Virus record (IMG/VR): IMGVR_UViG_3300033143_002343
Location: 1 to 21,116 of that record
Source: a virus
Reading direction: 5' to 3' (one strand)
Length of the DNA: 21,116 bases
Shown here: positions 7,173-14,028 of the stretch, piece after piece
Layout: every line of letters begins with the position of its first letter
How positions within the stretch are numbered: position 1 is the stretch's first letter
Made by a program: the position numbers and the translations under genes
The notes under the pieces: model-generated
What the model saw: only the letters and a program-made list of their open reading frames with translations
Databases searched by the model: none
What the model was told of the DNA's origin: nothing

Positions 7173-7346
7173 TCTCCCGCAAGGGATAAAGTGAGGTATA
7201 CAGAAATCTCAGATAACCTGCAATGGTCTGAGTGCACACACGTAAGTCGTGTTGGGGGCTGAACATATCAGCAAGTAGTAGTCCGTTATGGGCGGGTAAC
7301 TTCTGCGACCGTAGAGAAAGTCTAACTATTGTTAAAGGAGTTTACT
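7173..7346 (+). promoter_or_regulatory. Structured 5' leader of the capsid gene
   Basis: 174 bases without an ORF between scaffold and capsid. Consecutive hairpins can be drawn: TCCC-GCAA-GGGA at 7175-7186 (a GNRA-type loop); CTCAGA/TCTGAG at 7208-7213 and 7227-7232; ACACG-TAAGT-CGTGT at 7238-7252; GCTGA-ACATA-TCAGC at 7258-7272; and a weaker GTTA/TAAC at 7285-7300. The loop of the last holds GCGGG (7292-7296), complementary to CCCGC (7176-7180) in the first hairpin, allowing a long-range alternative pairing. The leader ends in a strong SD (AAAGGAG, 7334-7340), six bases before the capsid ATG. No known riboswitch or ribozyme signature was recognised. A role in translation control, RNA processing or stability is inferred. 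Confidence 0.5.
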
Positions 7347-8387
7347 ATGGCTATTACAGCTGTTAATTTAGACGACCGTGAAAATCTATTGCTTGCGTCA
7401 AAAATGACGCATAACCAGGAAATTATAGATGTAGCGGAAGTATTAAACGAGACTAATGATATTATTGCTGACGCTATTGTTCAGCGTGCGAATGACATCA
7501 CCTCTCACGTTGTTGCAAGGCGTACACGTCTTCCAGCCGTAAATTGGGTTAAGGTTGGTAATGGTTGGAACGCAACCACTGGTCTCGTCAATCAGGTTCG
7601 TGAAGAAATGGGTATGTTAAAAGCCCGCTATCTTTGTCCTGAAGACGTAATGAGGCTTCAGCCAAATCCCGCTAAGTATCGGCAGCAACAGGAACGTGCT
7701 TATATTGAGGCGATGGGGCAAGAACTTGCCAACACTTTAGTTGGCAATGCAAGTGGTGGAGCATTAAGCCCCACAGCAAGTCCACCCGAAGAGTTTGCCG
7801 GACTACAGTACAGGTATAATTCTTTAAGTACGGGTTCAAATTATGTCCTTAGTAATGGGCATACTACTGATGACAATACTAATACGTCGATTTGGTTCAT
7901 TCAATGGAAGCCAGGCGGGGTTTATCTGATTCACCCTCGTAACACTGATGGTGGCGGATTGAAGAAGAAAGACGAAGGTCGTGTTTTCACTTCTGGCGAC
8001 AACGCCGTTGCTTCTACATCTGCGACTGCACCTAACCCAACAAATTCCCTCTGGGCTTATGTAACAGAGTTTAGCTGGGATGTTGGGTTGTGTATCGAAG
8101 ACCAAAGATGTGTTAAAAGGTTGTGTAATATTGACCCCGACCATACTGCTACCAACACCTTGAATGAAGATTATATCATTCAGATTAGGAATAACTTTAA
8201 GACGAATGATACTATCTATATGTACTGTAATGAAACTGTGTTTACCCAACTGCAAATTCTGGCCAAGGATAAAACTAACGTCCACTGGTCAGAGAATAAT
8301 CCGTTTGGTAAACCTCAAATGTATTTCCTTGATATGCCGGTAAGACGTTGCGACGCAATTACTAATGTTGAGGCTGTTATTTCATAA
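7347..8387 (+). CDS. Major capsid protein (GP7/BPP-1-like)
   Basis: 346 residues forming the icosahedral shell, probably an HK97-type fold. Family-like landmarks: EIIDVAEVLNETNDIIADAI at the N terminus; RRTRLPAVNWVKVGNGWN; EEMGMLKARYLCPEDVM; ERAYIEAMGQELANTLVGNAS; EEFAGLQYRYNSLS; NTSIWFIQWKPGGVYLIHP; the closing FLDMPVRRCDAITNVEAVIS. This order is typical of the phage major capsid family often annotated GP7 (BPP-1-like podoviruses). The start is ATG 7347, served by AAAGGAG; an in-frame TTG at 7329 lies upstream of the SD and is rejected. The preceding structured leader may tune its high expression. Confidence 0.93.
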   Translation: MAITAVNLDDRENLLLASKMTHNQEIIDVAEVLNETNDIIADAIVQRANDITSHVVARRTRLPAVNWVKVGNGWNATTGLVNQVREEMGMLKARYLCPEDVMRLQPNPAKYRQQQERAYIEAMGQELANTLVGNASGGALSPTASPPEEFAGLQYRYNSLSTGSNYVLSNGHTTDDNTNTSIWFIQWKPGGVYLIHPRNTDGGGLKKKDEGRVFTSGDNAVASTSATAPNPTNSLWAYVTEFSWDVGLCIEDQRCVKRLCNIDPDHTATNTLNEDYIIQIRNNFKTNDTIYMYCNETVFTQLQILAKDKTNVHWSENNPFGKPQMYFLDMPVRRCDAITNVEAVIS

Positions 8388-8400
8388 GAAAGGATAAAAA

Positions 8401-8865
8401 ATGTCTATTTATGATGCAAAATTTGAATTATTGGATGACGGCGCTCTCTATGCTGATGACACGACTGATTACAATGCCGCCACCGCAAAAGAGATTGACT
8501 GGGTTGCCTCTGACCTTGATATTGGCCAGGGCACTCCCATCTATCTGAACATCAGGGTTGGGACAACTGTTTATGCTGGTGGAACTACTTGTGATTTTAA
8601 GTTGTTTGCAGATGACACATCAGAGGGTCACGACAGCAACAGTACGGTTGTTTTGTCAACCGGCCCGATTGCTACCGCAAATCTGGACGCTGCTGGTGAT
8701 TATGTGTTTAGCGGTGCCGTTCCAATTACTGTTGATACTGAAAGGTATCTGCAGCTTGGCGTGACTTGTGTTGGAACATATACGCAAGGCTCAGTTGATG
8801 CGTGGTTGAGCTACTCGCCTATAGGGTCGACTTACGACACTCAGGTTGACAGTTCTAATATTTAA
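8401..8865 (+). CDS. Bbp16-like capsid cement/decoration protein
   Basis: 154 residues, all-beta, directly after the capsid gene (13-base gap, SD AAAGGA). Features: short N-terminal strand IYDAKFELLDDGAL, then DIGQGTPIYLNIRVGTTV, GTTCDFKLFADDTS..., VVLSTGPI, and RYLQLGVTCVGTYTQGSVDAWLSY. The G-x-G-x-P-I-Y-L-x-I-x-V and R-Y-L-x-L-x-x-x-x-x-G-x-x-x-x-G-x-V-x-A pattern matches Bbp16-type cement proteins, which stabilise the shell at capsomer contacts. Length is in the normal range. It lacks cysteine clusters or a signal peptide. Confidence 0.82.
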   Translation: MSIYDAKFELLDDGALYADDTTDYNAATAKEIDWVASDLDIGQGTPIYLNIRVGTTVYAGGTTCDFKLFADDTSEGHDSNSTVVLSTGPIATANLDAAGDYVFSGAVPITVDTERYLQLGVTCVGTYTQGSVDAWLSYSPIGSTYDTQVDSSNI

Positions 8866-8883
8866 CCAGAAAGGAAAATAACA

Positions 8884-11067
8884 ATGAAAAAGTTTTTACT
8901 TATACTACTCTTCATTGTCTTTATGGTTCAACTTTGTATGGCGTCGTTTACCACGTCTATTGATGAAAAGAAAACGTGGAAAAACGCATACCGCTTTACA
9001 AATAAGCCTAAGGACAAATTTCTGGACTGGTGTCAGGAAGTTGAAGACAGGATAGATGGTACAACTGGGTTTTCGTACCTATATCTCATTCCCAGCACTG
9101 AACCGGCATCAACCGAAGGAAATATCTATTACAACTCGTCCACACAGAATATCTCTTATTACAATGGTGCTTCGTGGCTAACGCTTGGTATTTCTTCGAG
9201 TGGAACGCTTGATGAGGCATACAATGCTGGTCATGGTATTGATGTAGATGGCACTGCTGTCACATTAACGGTTAGTGATGGCGATAATAATGCTGGGTTA
9301 ATCGTAGCACAAAATGATTCTACTAATGACCCTGATGCTATGAACATCACAAGTGCTGCTGATTCAGCTACTGCTGTTGGATTGCAGATAGATTGTACTG
9401 CTGGCTTTGATATTCAGGGTACCAGTGACTCGTGGAATATATCAATAGCAGGTCTGTTTGGTGGCGAAGGGCTTACTGGTCTGACGAACTCACAGAGCAT
9501 CTTATTTGACACGAATAATGAGATTCAGTTTGGTGATAACTCAGAAGATGTTGCAATGGTATTTAGTACAAATACTGTCACGTGGGCTACTGATACCGGT
9601 GTTGATTCGATGGCATTTGGCGATGTAGACGACCTTGAGGGTGTTGGAACTATTGTTTTTGACGCTGCCGCAAGTTCAATTACGTGTACTGCCGATGCTG
9701 GTGCAGAAGATTTAACTATTAGCCAAGCTGGCGCTGTTGATGCAAGCCTAATCTTGACGTCTGCTGGTACGGGTACTGATGCCGTTAGTATCTCTACCTC
9801 AAATGCCGATGGTGACATCAAGGTTGCATCTGCGGATAATATCGACATTGATGCCGCTGATGATATTGCTATTGATACTGCCGATGGGTCGATTTCAATT
9901 ACTGCTGCCGGTGCTGTTAATGGTGATTATACATTAACTGTTGGTGACGATTATGCCTTGGTCGGTACAAGTAAAATAGAAATATCTAATTCTGGCGCAG
10001 GTGAAGATATTACTATAGATTCAGCTCTTGGTAGTATTTCCATTGAGGCAGAAGAGGATGCAGCAAATGCGCTTCAGTTAATTGCTGACGGTGGCACATC
10101 GTCGACTCTTAAAATATTTAATGATACAGGTACATCAGTTGCCGAGACCGCTGCGTCTGTGCAAATATTAAGTGATGTTGGCGGAATTAGCTTGGTATCA
10201 AATGCCAATCTTGCCAAGAGTATACAACTTGTGGCTGACGGCGGGGTTGATGAATATATTTATATTCAGTCTGACCAAGGTACAGGCGCTGACTCGATAA
10301 CGCTTTTGTCTGACGTTGGCGGTATAACCGCTACAGCTTCGGCTGGCCCTGTGGCTATTACCGCTTCTGGTGCGAGTGCTGGCGACCTTACAATTTCCGC
10401 AGGTGACGTAATGAACATTACCCATGTAGACAAAGCTATTTTTAGTGGTGCTGCTGCTGAGACATGGGAAATCGAAGGCACAGCTGACGACCATGAAGCG
10501 ACAGTAGTGTTTACAGACCCAACTGCTGATATAACATGGACGTTCCCGACGGGTGCAGCCGATACATTAGCTGTTATGAGTTCTACTTTGGCGACTAATA
10601 TTCCAGAGGCGGCTAATTCTGTTACTGGCGGTACTAATCAACTTATCTTTGAGGGCACTGCTGACGACCATGAAACCATTCTAACAGCTACAGATGCAAC
10701 TGCTGATGCAACTTTAACACTGCCAGATGATACTGGAACGATTGTTTATACTGCTGAGGCTGGTTCAGCTACCAAAGATAATTCTAATGCTGATTTGCCA
10801 TTAACAGATGCCGTTGTTCTTGGTACAAGTGGCGCTGCTTCCGCATGGGGACTCCCAGACGGTGAGAATGGGCAGATATTATCTGTGGTTATTGTAACAG
10901 ATGGTGGTGAGGCTACAATCACACCAGCAACCTCTTCTGGATGGGCAACCGCTGTTTTAACAGATGCTATTGACCAAATATCGTTTATGTATGTTAATGA
11001 CACGGTTGGTTGGATTATTCTTGGAACATCTGGTGATGGAACTAACACAGTAGAAATAACACAATAA
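8884..11067 (+). CDS. Repetitive beta-rich fibre-like protein with signal peptide
   Basis: 727 residues. The first 20 form a textbook Sec signal peptide: MKK, then the hydrophobic LLILLFIVFMVQL, and a likely signal peptidase I site after CMA; it is not a lipobox. Residues about 100-520 are Asp/Ala/Thr/Gly-rich short beta repeats, including a duplicated unit at about 396-490 (LQLIADGG..LSDVGGISL and IQLVADGG..LSDVGGITA). A further repeat, EGTADDHE at about 531 and 590, is encoded by nearly identical 21-mers 177 bp apart (10477-10497 and 10654-10674). The C terminus (GLPDGENGQILSVVIV, then GWIILG) resembles phage fibre-type end domains. It is probably a head or tail fibre, or a phage-encoded surface protein. 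A signal peptide is unusual in a virion protein. A terminator follows. Confidence 0.75.
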   Translation: MKKFLLILLFIVFMVQLCMASFTTSIDEKKTWKNAYRFTNKPKDKFLDWCQEVEDRIDGTTGFSYLYLIPSTEPASTEGNIYYNSSTQNISYYNGASWLTLGISSSGTLDEAYNAGHGIDVDGTAVTLTVSDGDNNAGLIVAQNDSTNDPDAMNITSAADSATAVGLQIDCTAGFDIQGTSDSWNISIAGLFGGEGLTGLTNSQSILFDTNNEIQFGDNSEDVAMVFSTNTVTWATDTGVDSMAFGDVDDLEGVGTIVFDAAASSITCTADAGAEDLTISQAGAVDASLILTSAGTGTDAVSISTSNADGDIKVASADNIDIDAADDIAIDTADGSISITAAGAVNGDYTLTVGDDYALVGTSKIEISNSGAGEDITIDSALGSISIEAEEDAANALQLIADGGTSSTLKIFNDTGTSVAETAASVQILSDVGGISLVSNANLAKSIQLVADGGVDEYIYIQSDQGTGADSITLLSDVGGITATASAGPVAITASGASAGDLTISAGDVMNITHVDKAIFSGAAAETWEIEGTADDHEATVVFTDPTADITWTFPTGAADTLAVMSSTLATNIPEAANSVTGGTNQLIFEGTADDHETILTATDATADATLTLPDDTGTIVYTAEAGSATKDNSNADLPLTDAVVLGTSGAASAWGLPDGENGQILSVVIVTDGGEATITPATSSGWATAVLTDAIDQISFMYVNDTVGWIILGTSGDGTNTVEITQ

Positions 11068-11076
11068 ATTGTAAAT

Positions 11077-11112
11077 GGGGTGGTACACAATGTACCACTC
11101 CTACTTTTATTT
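11077..11112 (+). terminator. Rho-independent terminator after the fibre-like gene
   Basis: An 11-bp stem, GGGGTGGTACA (11077-11087) with TGTACCACTCC (11091-11101), containing one G-T wobble and a three-base loop CAA, followed by TACTTTTATTT. It lies ten bases after the stop of the repetitive protein and before the next gene. The T-run is interrupted, so read-through into the tail genes is likely. It divides the head from the neck/tail block. Confidence 0.8.
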
Positions 11113-11126
11113 AGGGATAATTATTT

Positions 11127-11390
11127 ATGAAGTATCCTAAAGCTACAAAGTTTTTACAATACGTACTCACACTGACAATTGGTGTTCTAATTGGAACATT
11201 GCTACCAAAGTATCAGTCTAAATATGATGAGTTGGCCGAAATTGCTAAAATACAGGCTGTGAAGATTGCTGTTATTGCGCAAGCGTCTAAGTTGGCTAAT
11301 TATACACAACAGATACAGCAATCGCAAAATCCAAAATTTGTAGAACCCGATTTGCCCGCAGACCCAAAGGACGTGCCCGTTGACAATTAA
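11127..11390 (+). CDS. Small single-span membrane protein, unknown
   Basis: 87 residues: short basic N terminus (MKYPKATKF), one clear membrane helix at about 10-26 (LQYVLTLTIGVLIGTLL), a helix with coiled-coil character (YDELAEIAKIQAVKIAVIAQASKL), and an acidic, proline-rich tail (VEPDLPADPKDVPVDN). The pattern fits an N-in membrane-anchored protein with an exported coiled coil, like an i-spanin or a tail-associated membrane protein, but no lysis gene is near and the next gene has no lipobox, so a spanin call is not supported. The 3' end overlaps the next ORF by 11 bases. Confidence 0.6.
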   Translation: MKYPKATKFLQYVLTLTIGVLIGTLLPKYQSKYDELAEIAKIQAVKIAVIAQASKLANYTQQIQQSQNPKFVEPDLPADPKDVPVDN

Positions 11391-11604
11391 AAAAATAACA
11401 TACAGCACACCGACTACCGGCACAAGTACAACCAATACTTCTTTTATAGAGGGGTCGGAAACTGTTGGCGGAGAGAATACGCTTTTGATAGCAGATATGT
11501 CCTCAAGGGAACTCCTTGAGGGTATTTATATAGAGTTAAAGAAATTAAATCTCCGCCAGGAAGTCCTGACCGGAGAGCAGGTTAATGATGAGGATGTAAA
11601 ATGA
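11380..11604 (+). CDS. Small conserved phage protein (neck region)
   Basis: 74 residues with a TTG start (AAGGA nine bases upstream), overlapping the previous gene. The N-terminal half is Thr/Ser-rich and probably flexible (TTGTSTTNTSF). The C-terminal half SSRELLEGIYIELKKLNLRQEVLTGEQVNDEDV resembles a short helix module found in many phage structural clusters, of the form ELL-x-x-I-x-x-E-L-K-x-x-N-x-x-x-x-x-x-T-G-E-x-I/V-x-x-x-D-V. Its role is unknown. The stop overlaps the next ATG (ATGA). Confidence 0.62.
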   Translation: MTIKKITYSTPTTGTSTTNTSFIEGSETVGGENTLLIADMSSRELLEGIYIELKKLNLRQEVLTGEQVNDEDVK

Positions 11605-12131
11605 GAATAAACGGAAATACATATAATGCAGAGGTGACAAAACAAGAGAGGTTGCAGACTGACAATAAAACTCCATTCGAGATAGCTGTTGAAAACCAGG
11701 ATGCATATTCGGTAGTATTTGAGCAAGATTCAGGGGCGGTAACATCAGATTTCTTTTACTTAAAGAATACATCCAATAAGAATCTAAAGATAACTAAATT
11801 GACAATGTATACTCCAACCCTTGATGTTGAAGTTGACTTAAAGATAGGTGTAACCGGAAGTCCTACTTCTGGCACAGCTATAATACCAACTAATCTTTAT
11901 GCTGGGGGTAAGGCCGCAGACGTAACGTGTGAGGGCAGAGATGGCGATATGGATTTGACTGGTGGAAACACAGTTGAGAAAATGTTTCTTGACAAGGATT
12001 TTATAGGAGCGCAAACATGGGAATTTGGTTCTGTCTTGCTTCCGCCTAATACCGCAATGGTTCTTTATGTAAACATTGACCCGACAGCAGATATTGATGG
12101 TACGCTTTATTTCTATTTTGAAGATATTTAA
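11601..12131 (+). CDS. Beta-rich phage structural protein, unknown
   Basis: 176 residues, mostly predicted strands: FEIAVENQDAYSVVFEQDS, FFYLKNTSNKNLKITKLTMYTP, VEVDLKIGVTGSP, and a last block VLLPPNTAMVLYVNIDPTADIDGTLYFYFEDI. This reads like a jelly-roll or immunoglobulin-like virion protein. It starts on an ATGA overlap and ends just before the DUF5320-like mini-gene. The composition (Asp-, Thr-rich) matches its structural neighbours. I do not recognise a named family; a neck or decoration protein is inferred from position. Confidence 0.6.
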   Translation: MRINGNTYNAEVTKQERLQTDNKTPFEIAVENQDAYSVVFEQDSGAVTSDFFYLKNTSNKNLKITKLTMYTPTLDVEVDLKIGVTGSPTSGTAIIPTNLYAGGKAADVTCEGRDGDMDLTGGNTVEKMFLDKDFIGAQTWEFGSVLLPPNTAMVLYVNIDPTADIDGTLYFYFEDI

Positions 12132-12143
12132 TAAGGAGTTGTA

Positions 12144-12248
12144 ATGCCAAGATTAGATGGTACTAGCCCTAATGGAGAGGGGCCAATGACAGGTGGCGGG
12201 TTTGGAAATTGTGAAGGAGATAATATGGCTAAAGGCAGGAGGCGCTAA
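12144..12248 (+). CDS. DUF5320-like mini-protein, 34 aa
   Basis: 34 residues: MPRLDGTSPNGEGPMTGGG, then FGNCEGDNMAKGRRR. The start MPR-x-DGT-x-P-x-G-x-GPMTG-x-G-x-G-x-C is the recognisable signature of DUF5320-like small proteins, which occur in many bacteria and some phages with unknown function. It has an excellent SD (AAGGAG, 12133-12138, five bases before the ATG), and its stop overlaps the adaptor start (TAATG). A glycine-rich, single-cysteine, basic-tailed peptide; the role is unknown. Confidence 0.65.
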   Translation: MPRLDGTSPNGEGPMTGGGFGNCEGDNMAKGRRR

Positions 12249-13060
12249 TGGCTACAGATGCTACTGAAATTTGTAATTTAGCTCTCTTAAAAATGGGACA
12301 AAGCACCATAGATGATGCTGTTACACCAGGCTCTTCTGTGTTAGAGGTTAAGTGTAATCTACTCTATGAACAATGCAGGGATGAGTTGCTTGTGGAAGGC
12401 CCGCAGTTGGGCTGGAAGTTTGCAACCCGTCGGTACAATGAAATAGACGACGAGAGGTTTACAATTATCTCTATTGCAGAAAGTTCTACATCCGGCGATA
12501 TAACCGTTACAGCCACACATACATTACAAGTTGGCGATTTGGTGGAATTGGATGGTGATACTGGCTATGACGGCGAATACGAAGTTACAGCTATATCTAC
12601 TACAGAAACCTTTGATGTAACGGCAACATTCGTGGCTACCGGCACAGGCTATGCCTACTGGCGAAGCGGAGAGTATAGTTACAGGTATCTTATACCGTCA
12701 AGCCCGACCGTTCTAAGAATTTCTTCTGTTCAAGTCGGCGGCGTAGAGATTACCGACTGGATAAGAGAGGGTGATTATATCCTTACTAACGAGGAAAGCG
12801 ACGAGATTAGCTTAACGATAGTCCAGCAAATAACTGATACAACTAAATTTCCGCCTTGGTTCACGAGGTTACTTGTACTGAAACTGGCGATAGAACTTCA
12901 CTACAACCTCACACAGGATTTACGGGCAATACAATTGCTTGGACAGGAATACGACCTTGCTTGGTCGAAGGCTGTGGCTATGGACGAAAGGGAAAAGTAT
13001 GTAGCAGAGTCCGATACAAGCTGGGTGGATGCCGGAAATGTAAACGACAATATAATATAG
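12248..13060 (+). CDS. Tail adaptor, T7 gp11-like (tail tubular protein A)
   Basis: 270 residues. The adaptor binds below the portal and connects it to the nozzle. The start ATEICNLALLKMGQSTIDD...LYEQCRDELLVEGPQLGWKFATRR is the typical gp11-type helical region (I-x-N-x-A-L-x-x-L-G; Y-x-x-x-R-D-x-x-L). Residues about 72-138 are a beta insertion (ITVTATHTLQVGDLVELDG, GYDGEYEVTAI, TGYAYW) resembling the small FCCH-like domain found spliced into many phage proteins. The family pattern resumes with YRYLIPSSPTVLRISSVQ, and the helical C terminus PWFTRLLVLKLAIELHYNLTQD closes it. Start fixed by the TAATG overlap. Confidence 0.85.
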   Translation: MATDATEICNLALLKMGQSTIDDAVTPGSSVLEVKCNLLYEQCRDELLVEGPQLGWKFATRRYNEIDDERFTIISIAESSTSGDITVTATHTLQVGDLVELDGDTGYDGEYEVTAISTTETFDVTATFVATGTGYAYWRSGEYSYRYLIPSSPTVLRISSVQVGGVEITDWIREGDYILTNEESDEISLTIVQQITDTTKFPPWFTRLLVLKLAIELHYNLTQDLRAIQLLGQEYDLAWSKAVAMDEREKYVAESDTSWVDAGNVNDNII

Positions 13061-13069
13061 GAGTAGATA

Positions 13070-13459
13070 ATGGCAAATATGACAATAGCCGACCCTGTTA
13101 TTGGAACAGTACAGGGCGGCAAAGCAAAATTGAGGCGTGTTACGTTTACTCATACTTCTGCTGCAACGGCAGCGGGAAGTGCAACTACAACATTTCCTAT
13201 AACAGGAAGATTGTTAAGATATTTTACTACTGGCGGAGATGTAGAGTGGCAATTTACTCTTAGCGATGGAACTGCTACTATATTTTCTTCTGGAAACCTT
13301 ACCGCAACGGCTACCAGTGGCGCACTGAATATGCATGCAACAATACCGCACAATGGCATACCAATGGTTGACCAAACATTAACCTGTACTACTGCCAATG
13401 TGTCTGGAACTGCACCAACAATTACTATTATATATGAAGTAAGCGATTCTGTAACGTGA
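13070..13459 (+). CDS. Small beta-rich structural protein, unknown
   Basis: 129 residues, Thr/Ala-rich, predicted strands throughout: KLRRVTFTHTSAATAAG, TFPITGRLLRYFTTGGDVEWQFTLSDG, LTCTTANVSGTAPTITIIYEVSD. SD AGGAG (13059-13063), six bases before the ATG. It lies between the adaptor and the nozzle, where podoviruses often have small neck or decoration proteins. No family recognised. Its stop overlaps the next gene's GTG by four bases. Confidence 0.6.
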   Translation: MANMTIADPVIGTVQGGKAKLRRVTFTHTSAATAAGSATTTFPITGRLLRYFTTGGDVEWQFTLSDGTATIFSSGNLTATATSGALNMHATIPHNGIPMVDQTLTCTTANVSGTAPTITIIYEVSDSVT

Positions 13460-14028
13460 ACCTAACTACACCTTCTCATAAAATCTGGCCTATGCGGGCA
13501 ACAGGGGCAGAGGACACGCTTCTCGACTTGACTACGGCGGGGGATTATGAAAATAGGCCGTCAGCCGGGGTGTTAGACTTACTTAAAGACAATGTAGAAT
13601 GGACAAACAACTCTACAGAAACAGATAATAACACTCACGACCTTGAAACAAACGGTATGGAGATTTATATCGCTGGCAGCACAGCTCATAGCAGAAATGC
13701 GATATGGTATCTTACTGCCTGGCGAAATGAGAACGGGCCTGCAAAACGAGTTGCACAAGGGACTTGCACAACAGGAACACAAGCGGTAGTTAAATGGCCT
13801 CACAATAACGCAGCTATAGCAAATACTTTCTGGTGTGACCAGATTGTAGTAACTTGGCATAACTGGCCAAAAGGTGTGGTTGGTACGGACGCCGACGGAA
13901 ACAGCAATAGCGTTGGGAGTTTATGGTTTGACGCTTGCGGGTATAGGTATTGGATGATAGAATTTAATACCACTGACGCAGAAGCGACAGCACTAACCAA
14001 TCTAACAGCATTTTACGGGAGGTTCTAA
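13456..14028 (+). CDS. Phage structural protein, unknown (GTG start)
   Basis: 190 residues starting at GTG in a GTGA overlap with the previous stop. Seen are EDTLLDLTTAGDYENRPSAGVLDLL, then a strand-rich C-terminal half with many aromatics (IWYLTAWRNENGPAKRV, CDQIVVTWHNWPKGV, SLWFDACGYRYWMIEFNTTDA) and the ending LTAFYGRF. It is probably a beta-sandwich virion protein. I recognise no family. It sits directly before the nozzle N-terminal part, whose presumed ATC start overlaps its stop (TAATC), with the SD GGGAGG inside its last codons. Confidence 0.6.
   Translation: MNLTTPSHKIWPMRATGAEDTLLDLTTAGDYENRPSAGVLDLLKDNVEWTNNSTETDNNTHDLETNGMEIYIAGSTAHSRNAIWYLTAWRNENGPAKRVAQGTCTTGTQAVVKWPHNNAAIANTFWCDQIVVTWHNWPKGVVGTDADGNSNSVGSLWFDACGYRYWMIEFNTTDAEATALTNLTAFYGRF

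Noticed and set aside
7329-7346. TTG start for the capsid gene
   Set aside because: It lies upstream of and within the SD; ATG 7347 is correctly spaced from AAAGGAG.
7173-7346. Hammerhead ribozyme, group I intron or tRNA in the capsid leader
   Set aside because: No CTGANGA core, no T-loop or acceptor pairing, and too short for a group I intron; kept only as an unclassified structured leader.
7836-8285. 149-residue ORF on the minus strand
   Set aside because: Antisense to the capsid gene; no SD and no protein-like motif.
11127-11604. Overlapping i-spanin/o-spanin pair
   Set aside because: The first protein has the right topology, but the second has no signal peptide or lipobox.
12856-13263. 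135-residue + strand ORF bridging two genes
   Set aside because: Out of frame with the adaptor and the next structural gene, both with better starts and composition; rich in Cys, Arg and Tyr in a shadow-like way.
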